A stretch of 64,000 bases of DNA from the NCBI GenBank assembly GCA_037952775.1, contig JBANAY010000003.1:29884001-29948000 (forward strand). Direction: 5' to 3'. This document shows positions 57,630 through 64,000 of this stretch, piece by piece. A program made the translations under genes and the position numbers. The stretch's first letter is position 1. Each line of letters starts with the position of its first letter. Below the pieces are notes generated by a model. The model was not told the DNA's origin. It made no database searches and was given only the letters and a program-made list of their open reading frames with translations. This DNA comes from Clonostachys chloroleuca (taxonomy: Eukaryota; Ascomycota; Sordariomycetes; Hypocreales; Bionectriaceae).

Positions 57630-59716
57630 TTATTCACTTCCCAACTCTGGGTCTTTCTTGGATTTGACACCATTCGTCTCTGGTACACCGTTGAGGGGAT
57701 CGACACCTGTCACTGTTGGAAGAATAGCCGACTCTTGGTTTATCATATGATGCTGGATTGAATTAGTGTGAAAGTTTGAAACACATCGTGTTGACACTAA
57801 CCTCAATATTTACTACTGGCCCCTTGAACCATTTGTGGGCGTCAATGAAGAACCAAAGAATAAGAAATAGCATCGGGACGCCCTGATTTGTTGTTAGTGC
57901 GACTTCTAGGAGAATGGAACCCTCCACTTCTTACATAGACCAAAGATGTCCAGTTCATCATGTCAGGCGTCAGATTATCTCCCTTGACGACGGGGAAACA
58001 TAAAATCGGAATCATGACAAACACAAAGACCGAAGACAGGATTCCGCACGGGATACTGAAATTTCCGAGATGCCAGGGCCCTCGCCGGAACTTGTTCCCA
58101 ACGAAAACAGTCTTGATAAAGATGGGAGTGGTGAAGGCAACAAACGATGCGACCGCCCCGATGGAGAACACGGCACTTATTGCTACACCCCCAAACATGA
58201 GCAGGTTAAGCAACACCCCGATCAGCGTGTTGAACCAAACGGCGTTAACCGGAGTCAGTGTTCGCTTGTTCACCTCCTTGAGGCGGGGGCTTAGAACGCC
58301 AAAGCAATCGTCTCTGGCATAAGCGAAGCAGACGCGGCTGGCTGCAACCATGCAGCCTTGGCCCATAGAATATGCACAGATGATAGTCAGTGCAAGCAGG
58401 GCGACGGCGGTCTTTTCCGGAAGAACCTGCAGCAAGTAAGCCGCCCAGGGTTGTCCCTAATGAAGAATTGTTAGTTTTTGTAGTCGATGTTCTTCTGGAA
58501 TTAGCTTACAAGATCACTCTCCATCGCTGCCGTGACATCGGTGATGGTATATGCTATTATCACATTGAGAAAGAATCCGAGGATAGACCCCGAGAGTGCG
58601 GTCATAATAATGGATCGTGGCGTGGCTATAGCTGCGTTGGAGCACTCTTCGGCGAGATGAAAAGAGGCATCATATCCTAGGCATAATTAGACAAAGTTGC
58701 AACAAGAGAATGGCGTATTGAAGCACAAGATGGAGCATGTAGCTGAGAAATAGTGCTTTATGCGTACCAGACATTGTCCAAATGATTGCTAGAAAACTCA
58801 TCATGAGAGCCACACCATCTGGGAAATCAGTCATATTCTGGATTCCCCACGCGACCTCATTCGGCTGGAACTTTGGACTTGTGATGGCTGCAACAGGAAT
58901 GGTAATGATGACAATGGCGAGGCAGATGATGTTGACGATCGTTCCGACGGAATTGAACTTGGCGATCCAGAGTGTTGGCATGCTGCTCAAACATGCATGT
59001 GATAGCATAATGAGGGTTGTGAGAAGATATGTTTGCCAATCCGTAGGGACGTATTCTGGGTGCATGATGGAAGCAGTTGCCAAGATCATGGAAGCTTCCG
59101 AAGGCGTAAGCTTCAGTATCCTCAAATGTTTTACTATCGCCACTTACCACAGCCGTAGTCTACACTTGGTGCTCCAGTTACTTGCACAAGCCAGTTGCTC
59201 CAGCCAGTGATCCATGCTGCAAGGGGCCCGTACTTTGGGCCTGCCAGGACAGCTGCCGCATAGTATAGCCCACCCGAGGTTGGCATGCTCGAGGATAGCT
59301 CTGCCATGGAGGCGGCGATCTAGATTCCGGCGTCAGTTTAAATCCCGGAAGGCGAGAGAGAAAACTAACACATAGGATGAAAATGACGGAGATGATCCAC
59401 CCCCAGGTATTCGCGGCTGGGCCAGCTATTGCATTTCCATCAGCTTCCGATTCCATGAGGCTATCCGAGGCGCGCACCTACCATAGCCAATACCGTAAGA
59501 CATGGTGGTGGCGATACTTGGGAGCAGGCCCATCACGGCGAAGCTGACAGCAAACGTAGTCCAGGCAGAGAACTCCCGTTTGAACTCCTGCTTGTAGCCG
59601 AGTGCGGCCAACGCCAACTCATCTTCCGAAGCACCGTCGACATTGTCTGGCACGTCGCCCGGGGCGAGGACACTGGTTACCAGCGGAGCGCGGGAGTACT
59701 CGGAATCCGGCGCCAT
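57630..59716 (-). CDS. Amino-acid/GABA-type permease (APC superfamily, eight exons)
   Basis: Exons (complement) 59482-59716, 59370-59425, 59148-59319, 58768-59094, 58510-58676, 57935-58456, 57802-57882 and 57630-57752 join in phase to 560 residues. Landmarks: ELALAALGYKQEFKREFSAW and FAVSFAVMGLLPSIATTMSY at TM1, AGPAANTWGWIISVIFILC, MAELSSSMPTSGGLYYAAAV, GWSNWLVQVTGAPS, then YDASFHLAEECSNAAIATPR, SMGQGCMVAASRVCFAYARD, and a cytosolic tail with HHMINQESAILPTVTG. This matches fungal GABA/choline-type permeases (UGA4/HNM1-like). Plasma or vacuolar membrane; imports amino-acid-like nitrogen compounds. No lesion. The C-terminal exon was placed by a GTTAGT donor and CAG acceptor and restores a normal hydrophilic end. 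Confidence 0.88.
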
Positions 59717-61084
59717 CTGGGATAGATTGCGGTCAAAACACCAAAGGCCAGTGTCGCAATCGCGGGCTGTCAGATACTGAGTGATTCAATCGGTTCTGGC
59801 TTGGAATGGCCGTGCTGCACTGCTTCGAGGCTGATGTTTAAGGCTGGTGAGGGGAAACTTCGAGCTGCACATCTCGGTTGGGGCATGGGAGATTATCTTG
59901 CAGCCTCACCGGCCCAGCACAGGCCTCCCTCGCATACACCACTGATACGACCGACACGTCTTGGGTCTGCAGGTGGCTGGCTATCTTGGTGAGACATCGT
60001 CCTATTGGCGGGGGACTGGCGAGATAGCGCAAGACTCCGCACTCAGACCACAAATGGACGACGACAGACGATCTCTTATCTCCCAATCAGAATCAGTGGC
60101 CTCCCTTTGACCCAGACTCGAGTCCCCTCACGAGTCACGGCCGTGGGAAATGGTGTGTGACTTATCAGACACTTTACGTAACGGGGCCTTGACCTTGCCT
60201 GAATAAACCATCGTCAGCTGACTCGACAACAGTGTATCACATTGAATAAACGTGATCACCATCGCCATCTCCAGAACGCACGTCCCCGGCACATGTACCG
60301 AAGCCAGATGCTCCGCGCGGCAATGCCTCCACCAAGCGGAGCGACGCGATTCGTCCTTTGTCTCATTGATAGCTTCGAGTTGGGTGTCATCTTATCGCCT
60401 CAATGCGCGCAATATCTAGATCTAGAGTCTCACGGCCTATTCCGAATTCCCGGTCTTTCTTTTATCTGTCATTGCCGCGATACTCGTGCTTACTGCCATG
60501 CTGATGCCCCTGGTGCGACGGCAATAGAATGAAACCAATAAGTTTGAATGTCAGGTTGCATTGCCTCAGCTTCTGAAACACAATGTGCGAGATGAATCCA
60601 GGCAATATTCTCTCTTATTTCGAGTCATCGACAGCCAACAACCTTGAGATCTCAACATTGTGACATACTTCACCTGGATGATCCGGCGTAGGGACTGACA
60701 ATATTGGCTGCTCAGAGCTCTCTAGTTCTGCCCTCATTATAGCTCGGTTATTTTAATCATCCTTCTCTTCCCCTCTCAGTTTCACCATAGCCGTGAATTT
60801 TATTTAGTCCAGAGACAGAAATTCCCTCCCCTAAATTACCTTCTCCATGCAACTTCCTGAAACAATTGATCCCGACCGTCAGCAATATTTCGCACCGCAC
60901 CCAATAACAACTATTACTTCGGTAGTTCTAGATCCTGTTTCTTGGCTCTTTAGGCAGCTGCGGGGGCGATGAGCCAGAGTACAAAAGAAGCTCATTCATC
61001 CGCATTTTATAACCCGTGAACTTTACCCACGTTTATATTCTGAACCTTTTGAATCCAATTCGGCTGCCAACACGGGACAACAAA
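59717..61084. other. Divergent spacer between permease and F-box gene
   Basis: About 1.37 kb with both promoters. A TTTTATAACC box near 61004 is about 80 bp before the F-box ATG. No other feature. Confidence 0.4.
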
Positions 61085-62404
61085 ATGTCTGAAGACAACA
61101 ACGAAAACTCAGAGAACGGCGAGTCTGAGAACAATGAGTCTGAGAATAGCTGGTCCGACGGTGACTACGAGTGCTACGAGCTCGAGACGCTCGCTAGGAT
61201 TTCTACCATGCCACAAGAGGTACAAGACCTCATCTTCTCATTCTGCGACCTGCACTCTCGTTTCGCGCTCTGCGCACTGAACAAAGAATGGAATGCCAGG
61301 ATCACACCTCTTCTCTGGGCGGAACTCGACTTCGCCGACGAATTCGAGGACGAAGACCTGGTCGAAAGAACGCGCAAGTTCTTCGCCGCGTGCGACACAA
61401 TGATTGACGAGTTGCCAGAGCGGTTCGCAACTCTGGCCTCCTACGTCCAAACACTCAATGTGGGAAGACTGCACGGGGTCAACATTGTGCATCAAGAATT
61501 CGACGGGAACCCCTACGTATTTTTCGACAGCGATGAAGGGGACAGGTGTGTGTTTGATGTGATTGCGCGGTTCGTAAATCTCCAATCACTGTCAGTATAC
61601 GTGAAGAGCTGGTGGGAGAGTCCCAATCTCGCAGCAAGCGGCAGGGCACTCGCCCGTGGACTTACGAAATTGACGTCTTTGAAGCTTGGAGGACAAATGT
61701 CAACGGATGTCTTGCTGGGCCTGTTGAACAAGCCGGAACAGCTCAAAGACCTCACTCTGATAAATCTGATCGAGACCCCAGGTCAGGACTATGGTCCTGA
61801 CGGCATTGCCTTTCTATCGGGGATCAGCCACCGCTTCACCAGCCTCGAGACGCTACATCTGTGCAAGCTTGCAGACCTAGACGGGCGGCTCTCAGACGAT
61901 GAGGACAACAACGACGAGGACGAGGACGACAGAGAGTTTGCCTCTGGAATGCGATGGAGGTTCCCCCGAGAGTCTGAAGTCTCTGTCCTGGAGGATTGGG
62001 CCTCATTACTTCGAAACACATCAACCACTCTCCAATCGCTGACATTGGAGAACCGCTACCTCTGCAGCTCAAGGTACAACGACGATCGCTGCCATGGCTC
62101 TGTCATCGACCCAGGAAACACGCATCCCGCCGAGTATGGAGCTTTTTCAATCCGAGAAAGCCAACGGGTGCTCTTTCCGGAACTTTCTAACCGCCGGTGG
62201 CGGCGGCTGTCGAACTTGAAACTGATTGGTATGGGCACGGTCGAAGATGTGAGCCAGGCAGTTTCTCATCTCGAGCCACGAGTTGACGTCGAGCAGCGAC
62301 CGGCTCACATTGAAACTATGGGAGGGGATGCCACCCCGGAGGAAATATCGACCCCTATTGAGTTTACATTCTTCACGAGTCATGAAAATATGACATATCT
62401 ATAA
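61085..62404 (+). CDS. F-box protein with LRR-like repeats
   Basis: Single exon, 439 residues from ATG 61085 (MSEDNNENSENGESENNESE). An in-frame Met at 61016 is possible, but it lies upstream of a hydrophobic stretch unlike F-box proteins. An acidic, Asn/Ser-rich leader (about 40 residues) precedes the F-box (MPQEVQDLIFSFCDLHSRFA, LCALNKEWNARITPLLW). Degenerate leucine-rich stretches follow (LQSLSVYV, LTKLTSLKLGG, LKDLTLINL, LETLHLCKLADLDG, LQSLTLENRYL), interrupted by an acidic DDEDNNDEDEDD loop. Predicted substrate adaptor of an SCF ubiquitin ligase. Such F-box genes are numerous in fungi and mostly uncharacterised. Confidence 0.85.
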   Translation: MSEDNNENSENGESENNESENSWSDGDYECYELETLARISTMPQEVQDLIFSFCDLHSRFALCALNKEWNARITPLLWAELDFADEFEDEDLVERTRKFFAACDTMIDELPERFATLASYVQTLNVGRLHGVNIVHQEFDGNPYVFFDSDEGDRCVFDVIARFVNLQSLSVYVKSWWESPNLAASGRALARGLTKLTSLKLGGQMSTDVLLGLLNKPEQLKDLTLINLIETPGQDYGPDGIAFLSGISHRFTSLETLHLCKLADLDGRLSDDEDNNDEDEDDREFASGMRWRFPRESEVSVLEDWASLLRNTSTTLQSLTLENRYLCSSRYNDDRCHGSVIDPGNTHPAEYGAFSIRESQRVLFPELSNRRWRRLSNLKLIGMGTVEDVSQAVSHLEPRVDVEQRPAHIETMGGDATPEEISTPIEFTFFTSHENMTYL

Positions 62405-64000
62405 GCAGATATTACAAATAAAGTATCCATCATTGTTTCTTCCTGTCAGTACTACGGGGTGCTTACGCATATGTGGCGTCAAGGACTCGCAGCTAGAATC
62501 TAACGGCCTCTTCAATAAGATACTCAATTGCTAACAGCAATTTGAGAAGATAAGTTGACTCTGTATCCGGGGATTAGGCCATCGGTACGGTAACCTTTAA
62601 ACCATAGGCGAATTGCATGAATATGTTTCACCCTTTTCATTCACAGCCGAGAGGTTCATTGCGGGAGCCTAAGACAGAACTTCATTCTTGGTATCTTATC
62701 AGACTATGAGAAGGACGTTAGCTTGTGATGGGATTGAGGGACTCACTGACGCCGTCAGTGTCAAAGCTAATCATCCAGGGATTCTCCCTAACACCATCTT
62801 TAATGTCTGGGCAAAGCAAGGAAATAATTGATTTACCACTCGTAGGCATGTATGTTAAGAAAGAAAAACGACTAGGTTAACGTAAACCGAAACATTACGA
62901 GGCCGTAAGTGACATAACCACCTTAACATAAGTAAGAGTAAAAATAAGAACCAAAGACCATTCCAAAAGCTTAGCAAATACCTCATGCCAAGATCGATCT
63001 TTGCTGCTACATTCATGATAGACAAACACGCTGGAGCAAATATTAACAATGAAGCCTTTACGTTGACTTTAGTATTCATAGGAAGCGGGCGAAAGAACCT
63101 GAAACCAATTCCCCTCCAACGATTTCCCTTCAAGCAACGCAATAACCCTCTTCCAAGAGCCCTCACTCGTAGGCACGGAAGAGAAAGAGAATAGAGTTTA
63201 ACAACAATGAAGCTGCCAGCGCCCGACAACTTAACGCAATGAATACGAACTCACTCATAGGTACATTAGGCACACTGCAAGATTCTCAGAAATCCACCCA
63301 GAATGAAGTCGTCTTCACATAATAACATACAAGTTTTTCTTGCGTGAAGGCCTCTGGGATTCCATCTTAGCTACTGCTTAGGTGCGTAAGAGGTTCGATT
63401 ATAAAGTTAACAGAAGCAGTAATGCAGATGCCAAACCCGACATCTCAACCCACTGAATAGCTGTTGCTTCGGTATCCTCCCTTACTGTACCCCCATGCAA
63501 TGTAGTGAGGGGTCGACGCCAATTCTAGTCCCACTTGCTTGCTGTGCACAATCCCGTTTTCCGGCGAAGTGGCGCTTGGGTAACTGGCTAACTCCAAAAG
63601 TGTTCCAAGTGACCCCCACGTATCTTTTGAGTCAAGGGACATGTCAAAGACGCCCCGTGTAGACCAATTGGTCCGGGTTTGTCCATGTTGGCAGGTGATT
63701 GCACCTTGCCTTGCTCTTATTAGGGGCGGAGAGGCACTGAATCAAGTTGTGCAATAAGACCCATGGCATTAAGATTTTATTTCAGATCAATATATATGAC
63801 TTTAGAGCTCAATCGTAATGCAATTTCTGTGTGAGAAGGGTCATATCGCCGGGATATTAACAACCTGGCCCCTTCCAAATGCAAACGTTGAGTATCAGTT
63901 CGTAGAGGGCCTCTGAAATCATTTCACAGGACAGCTTTGGTTATTTCGAGACACGAACTAGTCTAATCATCCGAGAGCAGAGTTGACTTGTTGGACATCA
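62405..64000. other. Gene-free end of window
   Basis: About 1.6 kb after the F-box gene. Frames at 62855-63229, 62985-63194 and 63445-63642 have no domain, splice continuity or typical start context. No repeat or RNA gene recognised. Confidence 0.4.

Noticed and set aside
62855..63229. 124-codon hydrophobic frame on the minus strand
   Set aside because: Compositionally AT-driven leucine/valine/serine content, no family resemblance, no neighbouring exon signals.

Overview
The window looks like accessory DNA from a filamentous ascomycete, most likely Eurotiales (Aspergillus/Penicillium type). Genes carry short 50-115 nt introns with GTRAGT-like donors. Gene families are typical of these fungi: Zn2Cys6 regulators, MFS and amino-acid transporters, a P450, a GMC alcohol oxidase, secreted hydrolases and small VOC, EthD and NTF2-like enzymes. 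Two very AT-rich islands (1-2340 and about 30050-31940) are decayed retroelement DNA with the signature of repeat-induced point mutation (RIP). No tRNA, rRNA or CRISPR array was found. Exon boundaries were read by eye from splice signals and frame continuity, not from transcripts.

Layout. 1-2340: Ty3/gypsy relic with a chromodomain. 2494-4286: P450 with one nonsense codon. 6147-13602: secreted beta-propeller protein and divergent carboxylesterase (frameshifted), then a Zn2Cys6 regulator. 14968-17760: intact alcohol-oxidase-like GMC enzyme, then a decayed NRPS adenylation-thiolation remnant. 18294-28984: small and secreted enzymes (NTF2-like, GNAT pseudogene, GH5, zinc-type dehydrogenase, VOC dioxygenase, FMN reductase, EthD) separated by long repeat-bearing spacers. 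30050-32491: second RIP island and an internally deleted aldehyde dehydrogenase relic. 34932-45014: secreted cyclase, two Zn2Cys6 regulators, glyoxalase-3-type protein, secretory lipase. 46742-59716: MCT-type MFS (frameshifted), DAL5-type MFS, FAD monooxygenase, Zn2Cys6 regulator, dead Zn2Cys6 regulator, small VOC protein and an eight-exon amino-acid/GABA-type permease. 61085-62404: F-box protein.

How it fits together. The 46.7-59.7 kb block reads as a candidate catabolic cluster: two transporters, a salicylate-hydroxylase-like monooxygenase sharing a 653-bp divergent promoter with one transporter, and adjacent regulators. The 2.5-29 kb part looks like partly dismantled specialised-metabolism or plant-polymer-use territory. 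Two kinds of damage recur. One is CpA-to-TpA nonsense changes (P450, dead regulator, retroelement), the expected RIP product. The other is single-base frameshifts (esterase, MCT transporter, GNAT, NRPS), some beside homopolymers, which could be real decay or sequencing error.
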